This document shows, in pieces, positions 1 to 8,494 of a DNA stretch of 46,729 bases. The translations under genes were made by a program, and so were the position numbers. Positions within the stretch are counted from its first letter, which is position 1. Each line of letters opens with the position of its first letter. The DNA is from DATGZX01 sp035296965 (GTDB taxonomy: Bacteria; Planctomycetota; Planctomycetia; Gemmatales; Gemmataceae). The DNA lies in NCBI GenBank assembly GCA_035296965.1, contig DATGZX010000350.1, positions 1-46,729 on the forward strand. Reading direction: 5' to 3'. The notes below the pieces were generated by a model. It had not been told where the DNA came from. It saw only the letters and a program-made list of their open reading frames with translations, and did not search any database.

Positions 1-7
1 TCCCGCG

Positions 8-478
8 ATGTCCGTGGCGACGCTCGAAGTACGGCTCAAGGACAATGACGGGAAAGAGCTGGCTACACTCAAATTCCCAGATGCGAAGGCCAATTTTTGG
101 GTACAGCACAGGCAATCCTTGCTGGCGCGAGCGCTGGCCGAGGACCAGCCTGTGCAGCCCCTCACGGGAGAGTTTATTCCCGCGCCCGGTAGGCAGGTCT
201 CCTCAGTACAAATCTGGGACGGGAAGCAAGATCTACAGCTGCGCACGGTTCCCGAGCATTTGATTCCGCGTGAACGGCCGGTCTTTCGCCCTTCAGAATG
301 GTCGCTGTTGCTAGCCAGGTCCTACGCGCGTTTCCTGTGCCGGACTCAAGGTGCGGCCTCTGCCGAGGTGATCCGCCACACGCGCGAATCGCTCTCTCCC
401 ATGGTCTGGAGGGGTTTCAATCCACCGCCTGAATCGACTGAGGATTTGGTTGCCAACTTCGGGGATTTCAAGCCGTGA
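8..478 (+). CDS. Hypothetical protein, possibly 5'-truncated by the window edge
   Basis: I do not recognise this 156-residue protein. It is a mixed-charge soluble protein with no signal peptide or membrane segment that I can see. The frame stays open to the first base of the window, so the ATG at 8 may be internal and the true start may lie outside. Its stop codon overlaps the GTG start of the HTTM gene (GTGA, 475-478), so the two are probably translationally coupled and may work together. The coupling is seen in the sequence; any shared function is inference. Confidence 0.6.
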   Translation: MSVATLEVRLKDNDGKELATLKFPDAKANFWVQHRQSLLARALAEDQPVQPLTGEFIPAPGRQVSSVQIWDGKQDLQLRTVPEHLIPRERPVFRPSEWSLLLARSYARFLCRTQGAASAEVIRHTRESLSPMVWRGFNPPPESTEDLVANFGDFKP

Positions 479-1620
479 GCAAAAACCGATCCGTTCAACC
501 TGCCGTGAAGGATTCCCAGGAGCGGATGCCGCGCGCCACAGGCTTGGTCCAGGCGTGGGTGCGCTTCTGGTTCACGCCTGCGGACCCCGTCGGTTTGCAT
601 GCAGTGCGTCTGCTTACGGGCCTACTGTTCATCGCCTGGCTGTTGCCTTTTGCCGGCCACCAGGACGCCCTGTTCGGGCTTAAGGGTTGGTTCGATCTAG
701 GCGCCTACAAGGAAGCTAGTCATCTCCCCGATGGGCCTCCCCAGCCGTTCAGCTGGTCCGTTCTCTACCTCTGTGGCTCTGATCCGACCTTGCTCGCAAT
801 CGCCTACTGGGCCGCGATCGGCATCTTTGCCCTCTTCTCTCTCGGAATCTGGACTCGGCTCACGGCCGTCTTGAGCTGGGTAATGGTCGTGTCGTTCACG
901 GCGAATCCTGCGAGTCCTTACGATGGTGACGCCCTTCTGGCAATTCTTGCGTTCTACCTGATGATCGGTTACTTGCTGCTCGATCAGAGAACGTTGAAGC
1001 AGTCGTTGTGGGCGCGCTTGCTGGGTCCGGGCGAAACCTTCCTTCTAGGTCGGGCACGCGGGCGTGATAGCCTTTACCCGGCGACGAGCCTTGGCGCCAA
1101 TATCGCACTAAGGCTGCTGCAGGTGCATTTTGCCATTGTCATGGTCACGAGCGGCCTGACGAAGCTACAGTTCGGAGACTGGTGGACGGGGGCCGCCCTG
1201 TGGTATCCTCTCTATCCTCCCTTTCGAGCAACGCTCGCGCAGGTCCAGGCGCAAACTCCACATGCAAAACTTTACATGACGGCCCTGAGCCTGGCGGCTT
1301 ATGCCATCCTCGCCTGGCAGATCGTATTCCCCATGTTTGCCTGGAAGCCGCGCTGGCGACCGGTTTTGCTCGGCGGCGTCGTGCTCGGTTGGCTCGGAAC
1401 TGCGTTCATCTATGAATTACCGCTCTTCGGGCCGGCAATTTGTATCGGTTGCTTGAGTTATCTCACGGCAACCGAATGGCATGCAATTATTCGACTCCTA
1501 GCCCGGATTCCGGGACTGCGGGCGCTCTCCGCCGCCTTGCCGGCAGCTACGTGGGAGCCTCCGGGACCGAGCAACAGGATGTCAACTCCAGCCGTGCTTG
1601 CGACTTCAAAGTCTCGGTAA
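475..1620 (+). CDS. HTTM (vitamin K-dependent gamma-carboxylase-like) membrane protein
   Basis: A 381-residue integral membrane protein. The N-terminus after about residue 35 has the HTTM layout: DPVGLHAVRLLTGLLFIAWL, then several hydrophobic helices, a conserved block around residues 215-245 (LQVHFAIVMVTSGLTKLQFGD) and further helices to about residue 335. The HTTM domain is the horizontally transferred transmembrane region related to vitamin K-dependent gamma-glutamyl carboxylase. It is common in planctomycetes, but the reaction of the bacterial members is not settled. The GTG start overlaps the stop of the preceding gene. The C-terminal ~45 residues are polar and low in conservation signal. 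It converges on msrB; the 53-bp gap between them holds a GC-rich palindrome (CGCGCG arms) without a T-run. Confidence 0.8.
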   Translation: MSKNRSVQPAVKDSQERMPRATGLVQAWVRFWFTPADPVGLHAVRLLTGLLFIAWLLPFAGHQDALFGLKGWFDLGAYKEASHLPDGPPQPFSWSVLYLCGSDPTLLAIAYWAAIGIFALFSLGIWTRLTAVLSWVMVVSFTANPASPYDGDALLAILAFYLMIGYLLLDQRTLKQSLWARLLGPGETFLLGRARGRDSLYPATSLGANIALRLLQVHFAIVMVTSGLTKLQFGDWWTGAALWYPLYPPFRATLAQVQAQTPHAKLYMTALSLAAYAILAWQIVFPMFAWKPRWRPVLLGGVVLGWLGTAFIYELPLFGPAICIGCLSYLTATEWHAIIRLLARIPGLRALSAALPAATWEPPGPSNRMSTPAVLATSKSR

Positions 1621-1673
1621 TTTCCCCGCGAGATGATAGGAACCTGGGCGCGCGCTTATATGTGAGGCGCGCG

Positions 1674-2285
1674 TTACTTGGATTCAGCGCCAGAGCCAGG
1701 ATCGGCGCCCGCGCCATGGGGCGGACTTTCCTTCGTCTTTTCGCCTTTCGCGGGCGAGAACTTCAATGCGGCTGAGTTCATACAGTAGCGAAGTCCAGTC
1801 GGTCGCGGACCATCTTCGAACACGTGGCCAAGGTGCGCGTCGCAACGACTGCAAAGGACTTCTGTCCGGGTCATGAGCAAGCTGCGGTCGCTGTGCTGAG
1901 AAACATTTTCCTTATCCGTCGGCTGCCAGAAACTTGGCCAGCCCGTGCCTGAATCGAACTTGGTCGAGGAATCAAACAAAGGTTGGCCGCAGCAGACGCA
2001 GGTGTAGACTCCCTCCTCCTTCGTGTTCCAGTAAGCACCGGTGAAGGCCCGCTCCGTGCCCTTCTGGCGCGCGATTCGGAATTGTTCGTCCGTTAACTCC
2101 TTCCGCCACTCGGCATCGCTTTTCTCGAGTTTTCCTCCCACGGGTACACCTTCTCTTTCTAGGGGATTAGCAGCGGGGCCATCAGAAGGCCATCCGTACC
2201 AGATACAGGCTGCCGCGACAGCGAGCAAGCAAGCGACGGCGTAGCGCAGGGTTGTTCTCCTCTGTTGATTATAACGAGCTAGCAT
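1674..2285 (-). CDS. msrB: Membrane-anchored peptide-methionine (R)-S-oxide reductase
   Basis: MsrB reduces the R-epimer of methionine sulfoxide in oxidised proteins. The 203-residue product has an N-terminal hydrophobic segment (about residues 14-30) that should anchor it in the membrane or export it. The MsrB domain follows, from about residue 57 to 176. Visible family marks are the zinc pairs C96/C99 and C145/C148, SGTGWPSFW, HLGHVFEDGP and the catalytic Cys168 in RYCMNSAALKF. I chose the ATG at 2285 because it sits just before the hydrophobic anchor and leaves 29 bp after the smc stop. Upstream starts would run into smc and add no recognisable sequence. It is co-directional with smc and may share its transcript. 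The C-terminal ~25 residues are a polar tail. Confidence 0.9.
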   Translation of the reverse strand: MLARYNQQRRTTLRYAVACLLAVAAACIWYGWPSDGPAANPLEREGVPVGGKLEKSDAEWRKELTDEQFRIARQKGTERAFTGAYWNTKEEGVYTCVCCGQPLFDSSTKFDSGTGWPSFWQPTDKENVSQHSDRSLLMTRTEVLCSRCDAHLGHVFEDGPRPTGLRYCMNSAALKFSPAKGEKTKESPPHGAGADPGSGAESK

Positions 2286-2313
2286 GGCATCGCGAAGGCA
2301 TCGAGTTACTCGA

Positions 2314-5300
2314 TCAGGCACTGCGCTCAGCATCCAGGGTCGTTCCTTGCCCATTGCGCACGGATGCAACTGTCGGCGCGTGCGGGGGAGCATGACCATT
2401 TTCGTGCCAGTCCTCGAGTCGCACGGCGACTCGTTTCGAGACGCCCGATTCTTGCATGGTGATGCCGTAAAGCACGTCGGCGACGGTCATGGTGCGCTTG
2501 GAGTGCGTGATGATGATGAAGTGGGAGCGATCGAGGAATTCGTGCAAGACTTCGGTGAAGCGGCCGATGTTTGCCTCGTCCAGGGCGGCATCCACTTCGT
2601 CCAGGATGCAGAACGGACTCGGCTTGCTGCGGAAGATCGCCAGGAGCAGGGCAACCGCAGTCATGGTCTTTTCGCCGCCGCTCATGAGTGAAATGCTTCG
2701 CAATTCCTTGCCCGGCGGGCGGGCAATAATCTCGATGCCTGTCTCGAGGATGTCGTTCTCGTCTTCCAGGACGATATCTGCCATGCCGCCGCCGAACAGC
2801 TTTCGGAACAGCTCCTGAAAGTGATTGCGGATAGTGGCAAAAGCGTCGACAAATAGCCGGCGGCTGTCCTGGTTGATCTTGGCGATGATGTCTTCCAGCG
2901 AACGCTTGGCGGCTGTCAGGTCGTCGAGCTGCGCTTTCAGAGTGGCAGAGCGCGTCTCCAGCTCGGCTAATTCTTGCAACGATTCGAGATTTACGCTGCC
3001 CAGGCGACTCAACTTGCGCCGCAATTCCGCGATCTCCTCGTTGACCGTGTCCGGGTCCGCGAGATGCGTAATCGCGGGGGCGGCGGTGCTCCTTTGCGCG
3101 GACTCGTTTGCCGCAGTCTGTTCGTCCAGGGGCCGTTCCGCGTGTTCTTGCTCGACCGCCAGCGCTTGCTGGTACACCTCCGCCAGGTCAAGCTGATAAT
3201 CCTCGCGTAGCCGCTCCACAAGCGCGTCACGCCGATGCCGGATGTCATTGACTTCAAGTTCGCGCGCGTGCGATTGTTCCTGTTGATTCCTCCAGGCTTC
3301 CCTCGCCTGGTGGGCCTGCTCGGCCGAGATTTGCTTCTCCTGGCGCTGCGCATCGCGTTGCCGGCTCGACTCGGCCAGTTGTCGCTCCGCAGCTTCTTTC
3401 TCCAGGTAATGACGTGCCAGGGCCGACGATGCACGCAACATCGTCTGCTTGCTTTCAAGCAGACGTGCCCGCGCAGCGGTGAGATGTTGCTCGCCCTGCG
3501 CCCATTCCCGACGGCGCTGCTCCAGATCGGCTTCGATCTGGGCGTACTTGGCACGCAGAGCGGCGAAACGCTCTTCGACCTGGGCCAGGGCGACTTTCGC
3601 GGCCGTACAGGCTTGCTGGCGCTGTTCGCGTTGCTGCTCGCGGTCGCGGATCTCGCGGTGCGCCTCTTCGAGTTTTCTTTGAAGCACCTGAACTTGATGC
3701 TCGGCCTCGTGAGCCAGGCGCTGGGCTTCACTCCAGGATTGCTCCAGGTGTTCGATCTCCTGTTCCACTCCGCTGATTTCCGTGCGGCTGAGCACCACTT
3801 CTTCGTGCAGGCCCGCGCGTCGGTGCTGATGCTGGCCGATGCGGGCGCGCAAGTCGGCGGCCTGGTCCGTGAGAACTACCAGTTCTTCCTGAGCGCCCGC
3901 CAATTCCTGATTCAGTACAGCCGCCCGGCTGCGCAGGTCGGCCAGGTCCCGATCAGCCTCGGCAATGCGTTGGCCCAGGGCCGCCGCCGCATCGCGCAAT
4001 TCGCGCAGCTCACTCTTGCGCGAGAGGATGCCGGTTTCGGCGTGGTGGATGCCGGTGGTCAGCGTACCATCGTCCTCCAGTACTTCACCGTCGAGGGTCA
4101 CAAATCGGTAGCCGCTTGTATGTGCGGCGACGGCACGCGCCGTCTCCAGGTCGCGCACGATCAGCGTTTGCCCGAGCAACTGCGCCGGTAGGTCGGCCAA
4201 TTCCGGATTTTCGAAACTCACGAGATGTTCGGCAAGCGCGACCATGCCCGGATGTGTCGGCAAACCTTCCGGCGAGCGCGGCATGCGCACTCGGCTCAAG
4301 GGCGATAGCTCGATCAAGCGATTGGCATGACCGGGCCTGTTTTCTGCTGTGGCCGGCGTGAGCGGCAGGAAGCTCACCCGGCTCAAGAGGGGCTGGCCCC
4401 GTTGCTGCAGGGCTTCGCGGAGAAGACCCATGTCTCTTACCAGGAAACGCTGGGCACGCTCCCCAAGCGCCAGGTCGATGAGCGGGGCGTATTCGTGGCG
4501 AACCTGGATGAAATCGGCGACGATGCCCAGCACGGTCCTCCAGGGCCCAGGGTCCGGCTGTTCGAGAATGCCCAGGACTTCCTTTGCACCAGTGCCGAGT
4601 CCTTCGCGGCTGCGTTCCAATCCTTCCAGCACCTCGATGCGGCTGGTCACGCCGCTGCGCTCGGCGCGAAGCTCGGCGCAGATGCGCCGCATGTCCTCCT
4701 CAAGATGCTGAATGCGGTCCCGTTCTTGCCGGCGCTCGCTCAGATGCTGACGCGCAGCATTGAGCCGAGTTTGCAATGCCTCGTCAGCCTCGGTGAGGGC
4801 CTGCAGTTCGAGGTCGATCGAGGCCAGATGCTCCACGGCTTGCTCGGTCTTGAGCCGCAGACGTTCGCGTCCTCGACGCAGATTGTCGAGATGCGCCTTG
4901 TAGCTGACCGCGTCGTTCTGCAAGCGCGCTGCTTGCTGCATTTGCTCGAGGTGATCCGCCTTGTCCGCTTCGATCTGAGTCTGCAATTCCGTCATTCTAC
5001 CGACGGTCGCATCGAGTTCCTGTTCCAGCGCTGCCACCCCTTGGCGTTGTTCCTGGCATAGAGTCTCGACCCCTGTAACTTCATTCCTTGCCCGGTCGGC
5101 TGCCTCAGCAAGAACGGCGACGCGAACGTTCAGTTCGGAGATGCGCGTCCGCATTTGGGCCAAGTCGGTTTCAAGATCCACCGCCAACGAGGACTCGTGG
5201 CTCAGCGTGGTCTCTTCGGTGGCAATCCACTGGCGAGCCTGAGCGAGTAGGGTTTCTTGCTCGTGCGTTGCCTCTTCAAGCCGGGCGAGCACGGTCTCCA

Positions 5301-6111
5301 GGCGGCGCGTGTCCGCCTCGAAGGCCTCTGCCTGGTTCGCATACTCCTCCAGGCCCGCGCGCAGGCCGTCGAGGACCGCCGTCTCCGCCCGAAGGCGCTC
5401 CGCGAATTCGTGGAACTCCTTGAGGCCGAGAGCAACCCGCAACTCCTTGAGGTGGGCGCTATATTCCTGAAAACGTTGGGCTTTGGCCGCCTGCAGCTTC
5501 ACGCTGCGGAGTTGTTTCTCCACCTCATCGACAATGTCCTGAAGGCGTTGTAGATTCTGATCGACGCGTTCGAGCTTGCGCGAGGCCTCTGTTTTTTTCG
5601 CCTTGAATCGACTAATGCCGGCCGCCTCCTCGAAAATCGTCCGCCGATCCTTGGTCGAGGCCTGCAAAAGGACGTCGACTCGGCCTTGCTCGATCACGCA
5701 GTAGGCATCGGTTCCGGCACCGCTGCCGAGAAAGAGTTCTTTGATGTCCTTGAGCCGGCTGAGCTGCTGGTTGATGAGGTATTCGCCCTCGCCGTCGCGA
5801 TAGACGCGGCGCGTGATCTGCACTTCTTCCGCATCGGTGACGAGGATGCGGCGGCGATTGTCAAACGTCATCGTCACCTCGGCCAGGCCGAGGCTCCGGC
5901 GGGACGTCGAGCCGTTGAAGATCACGTCCGCCATCTCGCCGCCGCGCAAGCTTTTGGCACTTTGTTCCCCTAGCACCCAGCGCACGGCGTCGACGATGTT
6001 GCTCTTGCCGCTGCCGTTGGGGCCGACGATGGCCGTGATGCCGGCGGGGAAATCGAACTGCGTTTTGTCAGCGAAGCTCTTGAATCCCACCAGTTCCAGG
6101 CGCTTGAGCAT
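2314..6111 (-). CDS. smc: Chromosome segregation ATPase SMC
   Basis: SMC forms the ring-shaped condensin core, with ScpA and ScpB, that organises and segregates the chromosome. The 1265-residue protein has the full architecture. Walker A is at residues 30-37 (GPNGSGKS), followed by two long coiled-coil arms. The flexible hinge lies around residues 520-680, with glycine-rich turns in RFVTLDGEVLEDDGTLTTG. The ABC signature LMSGGEK is near 1142 and Walker B CILDEVDAALDEAN near 1168. The C-terminal ~30 residues form a proline- and histidine-rich tail that most SMCs lack. A GGAGA ribosome site precedes the ATG. The many long open frames on the opposite strand are shadows of the coiled coil. Confidence 0.97.
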   Translation of the reverse strand: MLKRLELVGFKSFADKTQFDFPAGITAIVGPNGSGKSNIVDAVRWVLGEQSAKSLRGGEMADVIFNGSTSRRSLGLAEVTMTFDNRRRILVTDAEEVQITRRVYRDGEGEYLINQQLSRLKDIKELFLGSGAGTDAYCVIEQGRVDVLLQASTKDRRTIFEEAAGISRFKAKKTEASRKLERVDQNLQRLQDIVDEVEKQLRSVKLQAAKAQRFQEYSAHLKELRVALGLKEFHEFAERLRAETAVLDGLRAGLEEYANQAEAFEADTRRLETVLARLEEATHEQETLLAQARQWIATEETTLSHESSLAVDLETDLAQMRTRISELNVRVAVLAEAADRARNEVTGVETLCQEQRQGVAALEQELDATVGRMTELQTQIEADKADHLEQMQQAARLQNDAVSYKAHLDNLRRGRERLRLKTEQAVEHLASIDLELQALTEADEALQTRLNAARQHLSERRQERDRIQHLEEDMRRICAELRAERSGVTSRIEVLEGLERSREGLGTGAKEVLGILEQPDPGPWRTVLGIVADFIQVRHEYAPLIDLALGERAQRFLVRDMGLLREALQQRGQPLLSRVSFLPLTPATAENRPGHANRLIELSPLSRVRMPRSPEGLPTHPGMVALAEHLVSFENPELADLPAQLLGQTLIVRDLETARAVAAHTSGYRFVTLDGEVLEDDGTLTTGIHHAETGILSRKSELRELRDAAAALGQRIAEADRDLADLRSRAAVLNQELAGAQEELVVLTDQAADLRARIGQHQHRRAGLHEEVVLSRTEISGVEQEIEHLEQSWSEAQRLAHEAEHQVQVLQRKLEEAHREIRDREQQREQRQQACTAAKVALAQVEERFAALRAKYAQIEADLEQRRREWAQGEQHLTAARARLLESKQTMLRASSALARHYLEKEAAERQLAESSRQRDAQRQEKQISAEQAHQAREAWRNQQEQSHARELEVNDIRHRRDALVERLREDYQLDLAEVYQQALAVEQEHAERPLDEQTAANESAQRSTAAPAITHLADPDTVNEEIAELRRKLSRLGSVNLESLQELAELETRSATLKAQLDDLTAAKRSLEDIIAKINQDSRRLFVDAFATIRNHFQELFRKLFGGGMADIVLEDENDILETGIEIIARPPGKELRSISLMSGGEKTMTAVALLLAIFRSKPSPFCILDEVDAALDEANIGRFTEVLHEFLDRSHFIIITHSKRTMTVADVLYGITMQESGVSKRVAVRLEDWHENGHAPPHAPTVASVRNGQGTTLDAERSA

Positions 6112-6283
6112 GAAGCATCTCCACGGCGCTGCGATTGCCCAATCCTTGCCCTCGGAATAGTCGACGCACTACGATGTCGGCCGCACTCTCACGCTTTGCG
6201 TGTGAATGAGGGCAATCCCTAGTTCATGTTCTCTATCGCGCTCCAGTTCGGCAATAGGACGCGAACGAAAAAGAGCCGGGACC

Positions 6284-6317
6284 TGTCGATCTGAGATGTC
6301 ACATCTTCAGATCGACA
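6284..6317 (-). terminator. Stem-loop downstream of the FlgI-like gene
   Basis: TGTCGATCTGA at 6284-6294 pairs perfectly with TCAGATCGACA at 6307-6317, and the AGATGT/ACATCT inner part extends the stem. Read on the minus strand it follows the FlgI-like stop by about 75 nt, with a CTTTTTC tract some 11 nt further on. The offset T-run makes it a plausible rather than classic intrinsic terminator. The stem is seen; the function is inferred. The rest of the 282-bp smc/FlgI-like gap shows nothing else. Confidence 0.5.
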
Positions 6318-6393
6318 TATCTCGGCTTCGGCGTTCAACGAAATCGCCTGTCTTCTGCTGCGCGGCTCCAAGCAAGTTTCGCCGACTCAGCGG

Positions 6394-8145
6394 TTACTGT
6401 CCCAGGCGGGTATTACCTTTGTCGAAGAGCGTCGGAGTGGCGTTGAAATCTCCCTTGGCGTCAAGCACTTCCTGCGGTGTTTGTAGCAACTCCGGATCAT
6501 CCGTGCCAGCCTTGGACAGATCGTAGACCGTGGTCAGCTGCGGCAGTGCATCGACCGCCACCTTGCAGCTCAGACATTGCAAACGGTCCGCGCGATGCAG
6601 CAATTCCACGACCTCGGGATAGCTGGCGCCCATCTCGGCCATGGCGTGCAGCACTTCTTCCAATTTGAGAGAACATTGTCGCTGTCTGCTGCCGGTGCGC
6701 GTGGAAATGTGGCTGATGGTGCAATGGTCGTCTTCTCGGCCGGCGGTAATCGTGAAGTCGCCCGCAAGGATCGGGAAGGGTGGAATGAGGGAGATATCGT
6801 CGCCAAACAAAACGATCTCCGCCCGATTCCGGACCGATAGATGCACGAGCGCCGGCGAGCCGGGAGCTACTCGATGCAGCCAGAATGTGTGATCGAGCTG
6901 CTCGCCGTGAATCGATTCCTCATGTTCATCCAGAGCACGCAGGGCGCGGAACGCACCATAGCGCGTTTCCGGGGCGGTGTCTTCCAGGAGTTTGCGGAGT
7001 TCAACGTGGCTGACGGCTTCGTTCAAGGAAGCCAGCGCCGTTAAACTGAAGGCCCGCAACACCGGCTGTTCCTTGACGATTCGGGCCAGTTCTTCACCGC
7101 AGCTTGGGCAGTTCAAATAGGCCAGCGCCTCAGCCGAGCAAAAACGCACGAGTGCATGGTCGCTCGTCAAGCCGTGTTTCAAAGCCGGAATGCTCTCGTC
7201 GCCGAGCGCTTCCAGGCGCAGAGCCGCGGTCACTGCATGCGCTGGATCGAGAAGCTGCGCCGCTAGATGCTTTCGGTAAGGAAGGCGTTCTGCCGGTGCT
7301 TCCATCAAGGGTATGAGACGAACGACCCTGAGATAGCGCGGCAAGTTCAGCTTGTACTGCGCGGGGACATTGAGCGCGATCGAGAACTTGTCCCTGGCAG
7401 CCGCCATGTCACCCTGAAAGGCCCCGTGAAAGGTCTCGTTGATGCGGGCAGCAACAGCCTGAGCTACTCGGCCGAACTGCTGATCGCTGTTCAAAGCGAG
7501 GTAGAACGGGCGGTCCATGAGGGACCGGCCGCCGCCCCAAATGCGGGCTTGACGCATTTTCCCGGAGTCGTCGCCGTCGCCCAGTCCAACCAAAAGTTGT
7601 CCCTCGGCACGGGCCACCTTGTGACCCGGGATGAATTGGTCGCCGCCTTGGGTGCTTGGAGCAAATACCTTGTCGATATTCCTCTTGTTCTCGAAGTTGA
7701 GGAGGGGGCATTCCAGCAATCGGCCGCCGCGCAGGCTGGTTGTCCGGCTTTCGCGCGGCAGCGTGATTTCGACATCGAGAGGATCGTCCTTGCGTGCGCC
7801 AGGCGGTATCAACGCCGTCACCAGCACGAGCGAAGTTGATGGAGACGACAGAACTTCCTTGACATGCTCCATCGGGACTTTATTTTTGTGGAGCTGGTTT
7901 TCGAGCATCGTGCGATAAACGCCCGGAGGCGCGCCGCCGCCGGTGCCATCCAGGTCGACCACCAGGCCCACGCCCGTGACGGGCAGAGACTCGGCATTGG
8001 CAACGGTGGTCATGTCGCCAATTGTTTTGATTTCAGGGACCTTTTCCTTTTCCGTCTCGTCTTCGGCCTGCAACCGAGTCTGCTGGTGGGCGCATCCGAC
8101 CAGGCCCAGCAATAATGCCCCAAGCACCAAAATGCGCTGGTTCAT
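6394..8145 (-). CDS. FlgI-like (P-ring-domain) lipoprotein with HEAT-like region
   Basis: A 583-residue predicted lipoprotein. The signal sequence ends in the lipobox LVGC with Cys18. Residues ~40-300 resemble the flagellar P-ring protein FlgI: VTGVGLVVDLDGTGG, a block on small-integer/mixed-function stretches LVLVTALIPPGARKDD, then GGRLLECPL. The middle (~310-430) is a helical HEAT-like region (alternating ALRLEALGD, VRFCSAEAL, LRAFSLTAL units). The C-terminal third is unassigned. True FlgI is a periplasmic protein of ~350 residues within a flagellar operon. This one is longer, lipidated and has no flagellar neighbours, so a P-ring role is doubtful. I chose the ATG at 8145 for its GAGG ribosome site and clean lipoprotein signal; further upstream the frame is non-coding. 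The name by domain resemblance is fairly sure, the function unknown. Confidence 0.75.
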   Translation of the reverse strand: MNQRILVLGALLLGLVGCAHQQTRLQAEDETEKEKVPEIKTIGDMTTVANAESLPVTGVGLVVDLDGTGGGAPPGVYRTMLENQLHKNKVPMEHVKEVLSSPSTSLVLVTALIPPGARKDDPLDVEITLPRESRTTSLRGGRLLECPLLNFENKRNIDKVFAPSTQGGDQFIPGHKVARAEGQLLVGLGDGDDSGKMRQARIWGGGRSLMDRPFYLALNSDQQFGRVAQAVAARINETFHGAFQGDMAAARDKFSIALNVPAQYKLNLPRYLRVVRLIPLMEAPAERLPYRKHLAAQLLDPAHAVTAALRLEALGDESIPALKHGLTSDHALVRFCSAEALAYLNCPSCGEELARIVKEQPVLRAFSLTALASLNEAVSHVELRKLLEDTAPETRYGAFRALRALDEHEESIHGEQLDHTFWLHRVAPGSPALVHLSVRNRAEIVLFGDDISLIPPFPILAGDFTITAGREDDHCTISHISTRTGSRQRQCSLKLEEVLHAMAEMGASYPEVVELLHRADRLQCLSCKVAVDALPQLTTVYDLSKAGTDDPELLQTPQEVLDAKGDFNATPTLFDKGNTRLGQ

Positions 8146-8345
8146 CGCTACTTCCTCGCTTGCAAGCGCAGCACTTCCGGGTCCGGACTCGGTCCGGGAT
8201 GCGCACTCACAAAGGACTAAACTGTTCTGTAAGGAGGCGGGACCATAAGGATTCAGTCCATCCGTGTCAAGACACGATTCAGCGACGAAAGCGGTTAGCG
8301 CGGTAGCGCTTGTTCTCGCCTCGCCGCCGCTCTGGGGAGAGAGGG

Positions 8346-8375
8346 TATAGGTCCTAGGGGTCCTATAGGACCTAT
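8346..8375. repeat. Short tandem array of a 9-bp unit (TATAGGWCC), copy 1
   Basis: Units TATAGGTCC, TAGGGGTCC and TATAGGACC plus a partial TAT lie in the gap between the divergent FlgI-like and rhomboid genes. A GC-rich CTCTGGGGAGAGAGG hairpin-like stretch comes just before. Two more arrays with the same unit are at 14157 and 15097. The other ~320 bp of this gap (8146-8494) must hold both promoters, but I could not pick clear boxes. Confidence 0.75.
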
Positions 8376-8494
8376 GCTCGCCTCGCGTCCGCGAAGGCCA
8401 TCTTCCAGCGACTCCGGAGCCCTGTCGTGGCCAAAAGTGCGTAAAATAATTAGGGCTATTAGAATTGGCAGCACTGGAAGCGTCAGGGCGGGAA

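Noticed and set aside
2825..5061. Long plus-strand open frames opposite smc (for example 3235-4191 and 4327-5061)
   Set aside because: They mirror the GC-rich third-position pattern of the smc coiled coil, have no ribosome sites and no recognisable motif.
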